This document shows positions 8,512 through 16,202 of a stretch of DNA of 64,000 nucleotides, in pieces. The notes under the pieces are model-generated. The model was given only the letters and a program-made list of their open reading frames with translations, searched no databases and was not told the DNA's origin. A program made the position numbers and the translations under genes. Within the stretch, counting starts at the first letter, position 1. Each line of letters begins with the position of its first letter. Source of the DNA: Halomonas organivorans (lineage in GTDB: Bacteria > Pseudomonadota > Gammaproteobacteria > Pseudomonadales > Halomonadaceae); contig NZ_JACHXM010000013.1 in the NCBI RefSeq assembly GCF_014192055.1, forward strand, positions 1 to 64,000. The letters are read 5' to 3'.

Positions 8512-9270
8512 ATGTACAAGCGAGTTTCCACCGGCGTGCTGATGACCGGGCTGGCCGCCCTGGCGTCGACCGCTGCCCAGGCCGACGAGCTCAGCGACGC
8601 CGAGCGAGCGGCCAGAACGGAGGTCTGGGCGCCGGTGCCGCCGGTGGTGGCGGCGCCGGCCGGCGGGGTGCCGTCGGACGCGGTGGTGCTGTTCGATGGC
8701 ACGGATCTGTCCGCCTGGGAAGGCGAGGAGGGCGGGCCGGCCGAGTGGCGGGTCGAGGACGGTGCCATGACGGTGGTGCCTGGCGCCGGCGGCATCCGCA
8801 CCCGGGAGGCGTTCTGCGACGTCCAGCTGCACCTTGAATGGCGCACCCCGGCTGATATCGACGGTTTCGACGGCCAGGATCGCGGCAACAGCGGCGTCTT
8901 CCTGCAGCAGCGCTACGAGATCCAGGTGCTGGATTCCCACGACAATCCTACCTACGCCAATGGCCAGGCGGCCTCGATCTACAAGCAGCACATGCCGTTG
9001 GTCAATGCCTCCCGGGAGCCCGGCGAGTGGCAGAGTTACGACATCCTCTACACCGCGCCACGCTTCGACGATGGAGGCGAGCTGGACACGCCGGCCCACG
9101 TCACGGTGCTGCACAACGGCGTGCTGGTGCAGCATCACGCCACGATCCAGGGCACCACCGAGTGGATCGGGGCACCCTCCTACGACGAGGCCCACGGCTG
9201 CGCGCCGCTTTATCTCCAGGATCACGATGCGGCGGTGAGCTTTCGCAACATCTGGATAAGGGAGCTCTAG
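8512..9270 (+). CDS. DUF1080 (3-keto-disaccharide hydrolase) family protein, exported
   Basis: A 252-residue secreted protein. A Sec signal ends near AAQADEL. The mature part is a concanavalin-like beta-sandwich of the DUF1080 family, with VVLFDGTDLSAWEG at the start, DRGNSGVFLQQRYEIQVLDS in the middle and VSFRNIWIREL at the very end. Family members are annotated as 3-keto-disaccharide hydrolases that cleave glycosides already oxidised at C3. It lies 69 bp after the dehydrogenase small subunit on the same strand, consistent with oxidation first and cleavage next in the periplasm. Confidence 0.85.
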   Translation: MYKRVSTGVLMTGLAALASTAAQADELSDAERAARTEVWAPVPPVVAAPAGGVPSDAVVLFDGTDLSAWEGEEGGPAEWRVEDGAMTVVPGAGGIRTREAFCDVQLHLEWRTPADIDGFDGQDRGNSGVFLQQRYEIQVLDSHDNPTYANGQAASIYKQHMPLVNASREPGEWQSYDILYTAPRFDDGGELDTPAHVTVLHNGVLVQHHATIQGTTEWIGAPSYDEAHGCAPLYLQDHDAAVSFRNIWIREL

Positions 9271-9298
9271 TCGGCGGTGGCCGCTGGACTCGGCAGGC

Positions 9299-9540
9299 GG
9301 ATGCGATAAGCCGGAAAGCCCGCCGCGTCGCCCGTTTCGCGGCGCGATTGAACCAGTGAGACAAGGGACGCATGTCCAACATACGCAAGGTGGCCGAGTT
9401 GGCCGGGGTCTCCGTGGCCACGGTGTCGCGAACCCTCAAGTCGCCGGATATCGTGTCGCCGGCCACGCGCGACAAGGTGCTGCAAGCGGTCGAGACGGCG
9501 GGCTACCGGCCCAATCGGATAGCGGTGCAGTTCCGTTCGC
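9299..9540 (+). repeat. Left copy of a 242-bp direct repeat (lacI 5' end)
   Basis: This segment matches 13549-13790 at a constant offset of 4250 bp with about 7 mismatches. Six of the mismatches lie in the 73 bp before the ATG and only one in the 169 bp of coding sequence. It contains the lacI ribosome-binding region and the first 56 codons. Together with the right copy it brackets an AT-richer 4-kb insert. Confidence 0.92.
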
Positions 9541-9599
9541 TCGGCTTATCGTCAGTTATCCCTCACCTTGATGACGACTCCGGGCAAGGCCGGGAATAA
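9372..9599 (+). pseudogene. Truncated LacI-family regulator (DNA-binding domain only)
   Basis: The first 56 codons match the intact regulator at 13622 with one substitution (I for M at residue 50). The match covers the helix-turn-helix RKVAELAGVSVATVSRTL and most of the linker. The sequence diverges at 9541, and the frame runs through foreign DNA for 19 codons to a stop at 9597-9599. The ligand and dimerisation domain is lost. This is the original chromosomal lacI 5' end, left behind directly downstream of the DUF1080 gene. If translated, the 75-residue product keeps the DNA-reading head but not the part needed to dimerise. Confidence 0.88.
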
Positions 9600-9954
9600 C
9601 CCTGACAGCCATCAGGCAACGCTGGCGCGTTGAAGCAGGTCGTTACGGGGAGCCGCTCGGTTCAAGACATCCGTTCGTTTCTCTGCAGCATGAGACAGCA
9701 TGGTGGAGGCACTTTGCAGAACCTGTCAGTCAAGTCCTACGAGACTCGTCGAAGATCGCTTATTTAGCGTTTTCTTTCTTCTCTAGTAAAAGTTCGAGGT
9801 GTTGATCGGAAAATATATTAGTAAATTATTGAATGTTTATTATAGAAGTGCTAGCTTTTGTTTTCGTGTTTGGCTGTGGTGCTGAATAAAAATCTAAGCA
9901 ATGTCTTGATGTTGTAGATCTCGTTTGTTCAAGGAAGAATGAAGGAGAGTGATA
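9600..9954. other. AT-rich non-coding stretch at the left of the island
   Basis: No convincing gene is seen here. The stretch turns strongly AT-rich from about 9760 and ends in a good ribosome-binding site (GAAGGAGA, 9941-9948) for the next gene, so it probably holds the promoter of the island operon. Confidence 0.5.
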
Positions 9955-10464
9955 ATGCATACCTGTTCTTACTGGCCTGGACCTCATGGGTTGAACTCGT
10001 TCCAAGTGCAAGGTGTGACCTCCGCCTGTCATGCTGATCAAGCTCATTTGATAAGCGCATCGAAATCTCGACATGAGTGTTACAGAGATGTTGTTGCTCC
10101 TTTTTGCGTAGAGACGTTCACTAGAAAAAACAACATAGAACACTTCCTGTTCAATGATGCTGAATATCAAGGAACGGATGTCGGGGAAGCTGTCTCTTGT
10201 GACCTTGAGGGAAATCAAAGTAATCCGCCGGCTAGTTTAATTAATGGAAGCTTTCGAGTCGAGGGCTCTCTGATTCCTTGCGCGCTAAACAGTGTATGCG
10301 CTATAGCGGCTTATTTCGCACCGCGAGGTGATGTTGCGGAGGGACGCGAGGCCTGTGCCTTTATAGCCGAACGGCTTCTCATTGGCTGCGTTGGGCTGCA
10401 TAAGCAGGAGATTGTGATTAAGGTCTTTTTGGCAAGGCTGTTTGTGGTTATTCCTCGGTGCTGA
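9955..10464 (+). CDS. Cysteine-rich hypothetical protein of the island
   Basis: Not recognised. It has 169 residues, including 10 cysteines spread along the chain, no clear signal peptide, and a hydrophobic C-terminal stretch (KVFLARLFVVIP). AAGGAG at 9942-9947 lies 7 bases before ATG 9955, which is the best evidence that it is real. The codon mix is ordinary for AT-richer DNA. It sits upstream of two M16-like genes on the same strand, with a 112-bp gap. It could be a substrate, a partner or an unrelated cargo protein. Overlapping minus-strand frames (9826-10218, 10311-10607) lack ribosome-binding sites and look weaker. Confidence 0.42.
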   Translation: MHTCSYWPGPHGLNSFQVQGVTSACHADQAHLISASKSRHECYRDVVAPFCVETFTRKNNIEHFLFNDAEYQGTDVGEAVSCDLEGNQSNPPASLINGSFRVEGSLIPCALNSVCAIAAYFAPRGDVAEGREACAFIAERLLIGCVGLHKQEIVIKVFLARLFVVIPRC

Positions 10465-10576
10465 TTTATCAATGTCGCCCTTTGGGAACCGGATACCCGA
10501 TGGCTGAGGGGATTCATCTCCTGGTTTTTATGGTGATATTCTGGATGTCTTATTGGCTGATTGACAGGTATGTGGA

Positions 10577-11896
10577 ATGATGGCTGGCTACAGAAAGTTT
10601 TGGTCATGTTTCCATTGGTTGCCAGGAGTGGCCGCAGGCATCGTCTTTTTCATGATCGTCTGGCTCCTCGTGGACAGCGTTGGGGGGCAGGAGCATGACG
10701 TCTATGTCCAACGTACCGATGCGCGGGAGGTTCAGGTCCACGTCATTGTTGGTCATGGCCATCCAGCTCCTGGGTTGGCTCATTATGTCGAGCATCTCGC
10801 TTGGCTGAATACAGTCGGTGGCAAACAGCGAAGCGCTGATCGGCACTCCAATGCCTGGACGAATCGCTATGCTGCCGGTTATTGGCTGTCCGGTAAGCCT
10901 GACGATCTGGAAGATATACTGCAAAACCTGTCTGGCCTTTTTCACCCTTTGGGGATTCCTGCTGAATTTGCTGAAGAAGAGCGCGATATCATCCTGCGTG
11001 AATACGAGCATCAAACCGTCAATAAACCGGATGCACAAGCGGCAGAAGCGATGAATGCGTTCCTCTATGCTGGTAATTCCATTGCATCTTCGGTGATTGG
11101 TACACCGGGCGATATCAGGGCGCTGGATTACGATGAGGCTCGGGCGCTGCACGAGGCTACGCATCAACCGGATAATGCCACTCTGGTGGTGGTCGGCGAT
11201 GTAAGCGAGCGGCAGGTTAGCCGAGCATTGCAAAAAGTTGACTGGCCTGGGCTGGAAAAAGAGAATACTGATATCGTGCCGCCAACCTTTGAACTGGCCC
11301 CGCCTGCCAAGGCGATGCTGCGCTATCCCCAGGCGGATGCATCTCCGCGCTTGACATTTCGAAGAGTGGTTGAGCTGCCCGAGCCTGTGCAATTTGACCT
11401 GCTTGAGGCGCATGCAACGCTGTTGCGGGATATCCTCGATACCAACCTACCGGGGGGATTAGCTGGCCCCTTGCGCTTCGATGCCTCGATCGCACGCCGT
11501 TTTGATATACAAATCTGGCCAATCGACGAGCGTCATGTTGAGCTAAGCTTTACTGCCGCACCAGACCGTGAGGCGTCACTTTCCTATGTGCGAGTCGCCT
11601 TTGAGGAAAAGCTTGCTGAGATCGCCGCCTCAGGAATTCCTGAGGAGACCTACCACCGCGTTTTCAGCCGCTTTGAGCATTTCTGGCCTGACTGGGATGA
11701 CAGCGATGAAAGTGCACGCTGGATGGCTGGCTATGTTCTCGACCGAGTCTCCGCACTTCGCAAACCGCTACAAGTCTCTGACGTGAAGCGCCTCCAGCAC
11801 AACCTTTCGTACCAAACGATCAATACCTTACTCAACGAAATAGCCGGGGAAGGGCGAACCGCCGCTGCCTTCATCGGCCCTGAGGAGAGATTCTAA
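10577..11896 (+). CDS. M16-family zinc metallopeptidase, membrane-anchored, catalytic residues present
   Basis: A 439-residue protein with one N-terminal membrane segment (about residues 14-34) followed by an M16 (pitrilysin/MPP-like) domain. The inverted zinc motif HYVEH is at residues 69-73 with the third ligand in the expected E-x6-E pattern (E135 and E142). The rest resembles an M16 N-terminal half plus an M16_C-like domain, including DNATLVVVGDVSE. A signal anchor would place the peptidase in the periplasm. The ATG at 11896 of the next gene overlaps its stop by one base, so the two are coupled. Paired M16 proteins of this kind process peptides or assemble as a two-chain protease. Confidence 0.78.
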   Translation: MMAGYRKFWSCFHWLPGVAAGIVFFMIVWLLVDSVGGQEHDVYVQRTDAREVQVHVIVGHGHPAPGLAHYVEHLAWLNTVGGKQRSADRHSNAWTNRYAAGYWLSGKPDDLEDILQNLSGLFHPLGIPAEFAEEERDIILREYEHQTVNKPDAQAAEAMNAFLYAGNSIASSVIGTPGDIRALDYDEARALHEATHQPDNATLVVVGDVSERQVSRALQKVDWPGLEKENTDIVPPTFELAPPAKAMLRYPQADASPRLTFRRVVELPEPVQFDLLEAHATLLRDILDTNLPGGLAGPLRFDASIARRFDIQIWPIDERHVELSFTAAPDREASLSYVRVAFEEKLAEIAASGIPEETYHRVFSRFEHFWPDWDDSDESARWMAGYVLDRVSALRKPLQVSDVKRLQHNLSYQTINTLLNEIAGEGRTAAAFIGPEERF

Positions 11897-13332
11897 TGAT
11901 TCGATGGATCCTGCCGGCTGCCGTGATTGTCAGCCTAGCTGCCTGCTCTTCGGAAGTCAGCAATGAAGGCACTCCTACTGCCAGCAGCGAACTCAGCCCT
12001 GGTGGGATTTCCTACACCTTGATTCATGTGCCTGAAGATGATGTTGCCATTCATGTTGCTTGGCCTACCGACTGGGCTTACCGCGAAGATACCAATAAGG
12101 CGGCGCCGCTGGTGGGTGCCGAATTGATGCTTGCCGGTGGTGCTCAGGGGTATCCGGCGGGTGATGTCGGTGAGCGTTGGGCCGACTTGAATGCAGGTGG
12201 GAATCTCTATGGTGTGGCTAGCGACCATATCGTAGGTGAATTGGTCTTTGAGCGTGAGGACATCAGCGAAGTGGTCGAGATTGCCAATGCCCACTTGCGT
12301 GAGCCTTTGTTGGGGCAGACATGGTTGAACCGAATAAGCGATGGCGTCGAGCAGAGCGTCAATGAAGAACGTTCGCAACCTGCGGCTGCTGGTTTTGAGG
12401 CAGTTCGCTGGACGGTGCTTGGTGAGCAGCCTTTGCGTAATGCGTTGTCTCTACAGGGAGGGAATGCATTTGAAGCGCTTTCACGAGATGACATCCTGGC
12501 TTGGCATGCCGAGACGTTTACTCGTACCCCTGAAGCGGTCACGGTGGCGGGCGACATAGATGCTGAGGCAGCGGGTCAAGCGCTCGATTCATTACTCAAA
12601 GGGTTGCCGGAGAAGGGGCGGAGTTTGGCAAGGGGGGTTAAAACGGATTTCAAGCCGCGACGTATCCTGCTTCATATGCCCGAAGCTGAAGTTTCAAGCC
12701 TTGCCTTTGTGGCGCCAGTTCCACCCACCCGGCTAGGCGGGGAGATTGAAGATGCATTGTTGATCGATGCACTTGGAGGAGACGATCAAAGTGTCTTGTT
12801 CAATGCGATGCGAACACATCTTCGTGCCAGCTATGCGTTTGGAGCAGGAATGGATAATTTGACTGGTGATCACCGAGTGATGTCCATGGCGGGGGAGGTC
12901 GATACGAGCAAGATCGCTGAAGCCGAGAGCGTCGTTCGCGAGGCGTATAGGAAGTTTCGGAAGACCGGGATGGAGGGCGATATTGTCGAACGAAAAGTAC
13001 CATTGGAAGCGTATTTTTCTGAGATCAATGACCATGTGATGGACCTTGCGCGTGTCGAGTTACAGAGCTCGCTTGACGGTGGTGATCCTGGCCGCGTGCT
13101 AAGGATTATGGACGAGATTGAAGCGGTAACCGACGTTTCCTTGAATGAGCGGTTGAAAGATGCCTTCCCCGAGATGGATGAATTCACCGTCATAGCGGTA
13201 TCGCCAGAGGCCGATTCCTTGCCTGATGCCTGTGTCATCACAACACCACGTGAGGCAGTTGACTGCTTGTACAGTGATGGTGTGTACAGTGATGGTTATC
13301 ATCCGACTCAGGCCCGCGTGGGGGCGCTATAG
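11896..13332 (+). CDS. M16-like lipoprotein lacking the zinc motif (inactive partner)
   Basis: A 478-residue lipoprotein with lipobox LAAC near residue 17, preceded by a short hydrophobic signal. The body has the M16 layout, but the place of the HxxEH motif reads LVGAELMLAGGAQG, so it cannot bind zinc in the usual way. TGAGGAGAGA lies just before its ATG, and it is translationally coupled to the active M16 gene. Active/inactive M16 pairs form one working protease in several systems (for example mitochondrial processing peptidase and AlbE/AlbF). Its 3' end carries a small tandem repeat (YSDGVYSDG). Confidence 0.75.
   Translation: MIRWILPAAVIVSLAACSSEVSNEGTPTASSELSPGGISYTLIHVPEDDVAIHVAWPTDWAYREDTNKAAPLVGAELMLAGGAQGYPAGDVGERWADLNAGGNLYGVASDHIVGELVFEREDISEVVEIANAHLREPLLGQTWLNRISDGVEQSVNEERSQPAAAGFEAVRWTVLGEQPLRNALSLQGGNAFEALSRDDILAWHAETFTRTPEAVTVAGDIDAEAAGQALDSLLKGLPEKGRSLARGVKTDFKPRRILLHMPEAEVSSLAFVAPVPPTRLGGEIEDALLIDALGGDDQSVLFNAMRTHLRASYAFGAGMDNLTGDHRVMSMAGEVDTSKIAEAESVVREAYRKFRKTGMEGDIVERKVPLEAYFSEINDHVMDLARVELQSSLDGGDPGRVLRIMDEIEAVTDVSLNERLKDAFPEMDEFTVIAVSPEADSLPDACVITTPREAVDCLYSDGVYSDGYHPTQARVGAL
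13268..13296 (+). repeat. Small tandem repeat at the 3' end of the M16-like gene
   Basis: TGTACAGTGATGGT occurs at 13268-13281 and 13283-13296 (15-bp period), in frame, encoding a YSDGV/YSDGY duplication near the C terminus. Confidence 0.8.
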
Positions 13333-13548
13333 TCAAGCAGTGTTTTCTGGTGCCTCCGATCATGAAGTAGGGCACCATGAGGGAGCGCTATGGTCACCTC
13401 GCTTTCAGTAGCCAACGGTCAGGGACATGCCATCACACCTCAGCCCGTACAGTGCGTCGACGCTGCGGAGTTGGCCTGCCTACCCAACAGGCGAGGTTCG
13501 CGACATTGGGGCACGACACGGGATAGCTGTGTGCTGGACGCAAAAGCC

Positions 13549-13790
13549 GGATGCGATAAGCTGTAATGCCCGCCGCGTTGCCCGTTTCGCGGCGCGATTG
13601 AACCAGTAAGACAGGGGACGCATGTCCAACATACGCAAGGTGGCCGAGTTGGCCGGGGTCTCCGTGGCCACGGTGTCGCGAACCCTCAAGTCGCCGGATA
13701 TCGTGTCGCCGGCCACGCGCGACAAGGTGCTGCAAGCGGTCGAGACGGCGGGCTACCGGCCCAATCGGATGGCGGTGCAGTTCCGTTCGC
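13549..13790 (+). repeat. Right copy of the 242-bp direct repeat (lacI 5' end)
   Basis: Counterpart of 9299-9540, about 97% identical. Here the repeat continues into an intact lacI gene. The 216 bp between the M16-like stop and this repeat hold no recognisable gene. The native upstream region of lacI now lies 4.25 kb away, so this intact copy depends on a promoter in the repeat or in island DNA. Confidence 0.92.
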
Positions 13791-14626
13791 GGCGTAGCCA
13801 CAACCTGGCGGTGCTGGTGCCGACCATTGCCAACACCTTCTTCGCCCGGGTCATCGCCGGGATCCAGCAGGCGGCTCGGGAACAGGGCTATGGCGTGCTG
13901 CTGTGCAATACGCTGGGCCGCGAGGAGGAAGAGCTCCAGTATGCGGGCATGGTTGCCGCCCGCCAGGCCGACGGCATCATCCAACTGCGCGCCTTCAATC
14001 CCTTTCCCGAGGATGCCGTCGAGCCGGGGCAGGCATTGCCGATGGTCAACGCCTGCGAAGTGCTCGACGACGCGCCCTGTCCGACGGTGAAGATCGACAA
14101 TCGAGCGGCGGCGCGCACTCTCACCGAGCACCTCATCGCGCTGGGTCACCGACGTATCGCCATGATCCAGGGCCCCCGGCGCAGCCCGCTGACCCGCGAT
14201 CGCGTGGCGGGGTACCGAGACGCCCTGGAGGCCGCCGGCATCGTGCCCGACGATGCGCTGCTGTGTCCCGGCGATTTCACCCCAAGGGCCGGGCACGAGG
14301 CGGTGACGACCCTGCTGGACCGGACGGTGCGCCCCACGGCGATCTTCTGCGAGAGCGACGAGATGGCCATCGGCGCGATCAGTCGCCTCAAGCAGGCCGG
14401 GCTGTCGGTGCCCGATGACGTCTCCGTGGCCGGGTTCGATGATATCGCCTTCGCCCGCTACAGCGATCCACCCCTGACCACCGTCGCCCAGCCCGCCGAG
14501 GCCTTCGGTCGCCGTGCGGTCGACATGCTGATCGATATCCTGGAGGCGCGCGGGCAGGGCGCCTCGCATGTCGTGCTGCCCTACGAGCTGGTGATTCGGG
14601 ACAGCACGGCCGCTCCCCGTGCCTGA
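13622..14626 (+). CDS. LacI-family transcriptional regulator (intact copy)
   Basis: A 334-residue repressor. The N-terminal HTH (RKVAELAGVSVATVSRTL, residues 5-22) and hinge (about 45-60) are followed by a periplasmic-binding-protein-like effector domain (NLAVLVPTIANTFFARVIAG onward), with GHRRIAMIQG and the late PDDVSVAGFDDIAFARYSDPPLTTV signature. It probably binds the twin TGTAACCGGTTACA palindromes at 4944 and 5154 and controls the divergent glycoside-oxidation operons, from which it was separated by the island. GGGGACG at 13613-13619 lies just before its ATG. The effector is probably a sugar or oxidised sugar. Confidence 0.9.
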   Translation: MSNIRKVAELAGVSVATVSRTLKSPDIVSPATRDKVLQAVETAGYRPNRMAVQFRSRRSHNLAVLVPTIANTFFARVIAGIQQAAREQGYGVLLCNTLGREEEELQYAGMVAARQADGIIQLRAFNPFPEDAVEPGQALPMVNACEVLDDAPCPTVKIDNRAAARTLTEHLIALGHRRIAMIQGPRRSPLTRDRVAGYRDALEAAGIVPDDALLCPGDFTPRAGHEAVTTLLDRTVRPTAIFCESDEMAIGAISRLKQAGLSVPDDVSVAGFDDIAFARYSDPPLTTVAQPAEAFGRRAVDMLIDILEARGQGASHVVLPYELVIRDSTAAPRA

Positions 14627-14704
14627 CGAAGGCGCCGTATCCCCATGGACCCGAGGCGTCGTCTATCCTGCCGACACGCCTCGCCGCTGAACGAGAGAAC
14701 CGTC

Positions 14705-15232
14705 ATGAACCAGACCCGACGCCGACTGCTCCAGGCCCTGGCGCTGCTGCCATTCGCCATGCTCGGAGGCCGTGAACTCCTGGCCCAGGAGCCGCGCCTG
14801 TCGCGGGTGCCGCTGATCCTGCACGGCGAGGCAGGGCCGCAGCGCATGACCGTGGAGGTGGCGCGCAGCCTGGCCGAGCGCGGCCGTGGGCTGATGGAGC
14901 GCGAGCAGCTGGCGGAAGACGCCGGCATGCTGTTCCTCTATGACCGGATACAGCCGTCGCGCAACGGCTTCTGGATGTACCAGACCCTCATTCCGCTGGA
15001 TATCGCCTTCATCGACGATACCGGGCGTATCCTCGAGATCCACCGCATGGCGCCCTGCGACTCGGCCTCGGCCCAGGACTGCCCGGTGACCCGCCCGAGC
15101 GCTTCCTATCGAGCGGCACTGGAGGTCAACGCCGGCTACTTCGAGGCGCGGGGAATCGTGCCCGGCGACTGCGTCAGCTGGCCCGGCGACGGCGGGTTGT
15201 GCGTTGCGGTGGAATCTGACACGTCAGGATGA
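14705..15232 (+). CDS. DUF192-family exported protein
   Basis: A 175-residue protein with a twin-arginine-like signal (NQTRRRLLQALALLPFAMLGG). The mature part is the DUF192 domain, recognised from VEVARSLAERGRGLMEREQLAEDAGMLFLYD, then FWMYQTLIPLDIAFIDDTGRILEIHRMAPC and the C-terminal ALEVNAGYFEARGIVPGD. The biochemical role of the family is not established. ATG 14705 was chosen for the signal sequence it begins. Its last 9 bp overlap the convergent EamA transporter gene. It has no evident link to the sugar cluster. Confidence 0.85.
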   Translation: MNQTRRRLLQALALLPFAMLGGRELLAQEPRLSRVPLILHGEAGPQRMTVEVARSLAERGRGLMEREQLAEDAGMLFLYDRIQPSRNGFWMYQTLIPLDIAFIDDTGRILEIHRMAPCDSASAQDCPVTRPSASYRAALEVNAGYFEARGIVPGDCVSWPGDGGLCVAVESDTSG

Positions 15233-16096
15233 CGTGTCGGGGGCTTTGCGGCGGCTACCGATACGCAGCACGATCAGCGCGATGCCGGCCACCACCAGGC
15301 TGCCGCCGATCAGCTTGTTGGGGCCCAGCGGGTCGCCCAGCAGCAGCATGCCGAGCCCCACCGCCAGCACCGGCATCAGCAGCACCAGCGGCACCACTCG
15401 GTTGACCGGATGGCGGCGCAGCAGGCCGTACCAGATCCCGTAGGCGACGATCGACGACATCACCGCCGTATACAGGACCGCCCCCCAGCCGCGCCAGCCC
15501 GCCTCGGCCAGGGCGGCCCAGTGGTCATGCTCGAACCACCAGGAGCCCAGTGCCACCTGGGGCGTGGCGAACAGCGCCACCCAGCCGGCCAACGCCATGG
15601 GCGGCACCTTGGGACCCTGCTTGATCAGCAGCTGGGAGACCGCCCAGGCCAGTGCGCTGAGCAGCAGCAGGGTGGTAGGCAGCGGGGCAGGCAGCGTCGG
15701 GCCGCCGGCCAGCACCACCACGCCGGCAAACGACAGCAGTAGCCCCGCCAGGCGTCGAGCCCCCAGCTTTTCCTTGAGGAAGATCACCGCCAGCAGGGTG
15801 GCGAACGGTGTGCCCATCTGCACCAGGATCGCGCCGGTGCCGGCCTCGGCCTGGCCCAGGCCGATGAACAGCATGGCGAAATGCAGGGTACCGAAGGTCA
15901 CCGACAGCAGTGCCAGGAAAGGCAGCTGATGGCGATGGACCGGGTGGAAGGGAACCAGCAGGGCGGCCACCAGGGCAAAGCGCAGGGTGGTCAGCAGCAG
16001 GGGGGGCAGCTCCGTCACCCCGAGCTTGATGACGATGATGTTGAGCGCCCAGATGACGATGACGCCCAGTCCCAGGGCCAGGTCCTTGAGTGGCAC
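15224..16096 (-). CDS. EamA/DMT-family metabolite transporter
   Basis: A 290-residue inner-membrane protein made of two EamA repeats, giving about 10 membrane segments. The first starts at LKDLALGLGVIVIWALNIIVIKLG; the second ends with GPNKLIGGSLVVAGIALIVL. GTG 16096 is the likely start, because AAGGAAG lies about 5 bases before it and it gives the usual family length; an upstream in-frame ATG at 16195 would add an unlikely hydrophilic tail. Members export amino acids or other small metabolites. The substrate cannot be assigned. Confidence 0.8.
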   Translation of the reverse strand: MPLKDLALGLGVIVIWALNIIVIKLGVTELPPLLLTTLRFALVAALLVPFHPVHRHQLPFLALLSVTFGTLHFAMLFIGLGQAEAGTGAILVQMGTPFATLLAVIFLKEKLGARRLAGLLLSFAGVVVLAGGPTLPAPLPTTLLLLSALAWAVSQLLIKQGPKVPPMALAGWVALFATPQVALGSWWFEHDHWAALAEAGWRGWGAVLYTAVMSSIVAYGIWYGLLRRHPVNRVVPLVLLMPVLAVGLGMLLLGDPLGPNKLIGGSLVVAGIALIVLRIGSRRKAPDTSS

Positions 16097-16202
16097 GGCT
16101 CTTCCTTGATCGGTCGTGGAATGAAGCCGCAGCTTAGCAGAAGTCCCTGGCCCGGGGGCGAGGCCGGGGAGCGACTCGCCCGGCCGGTCATTCATCGCGC
16201 TA

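Larger units (their letters stand above)
9541..13548. other. About 4-kb inserted island between lacI repeats
   Basis: The sequence between the two lacI repeats has clearly lower GC than its surroundings, most of all at 9720-10560, and uses AT-ending codons that neighbours avoid. It carries an unrecognised cysteine-rich gene and two M16-like genes. No integrase or transposase was recognised inside. The direct repeats suggest entry by homologous recombination at lacI, leaving one broken and one intact copy. Confidence 0.75.

Noticed and set aside
9826-10218. Minus-strand 130-residue frame in the island
   Set aside because: No ribosome-binding site and no family features; the plus-strand frame overlapping it has a strong one.
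10311-10607. Minus-strand 98-residue frame in the island
   Set aside because: Overlaps the M16 gene start, no ribosome-binding site, no recognisable domain.
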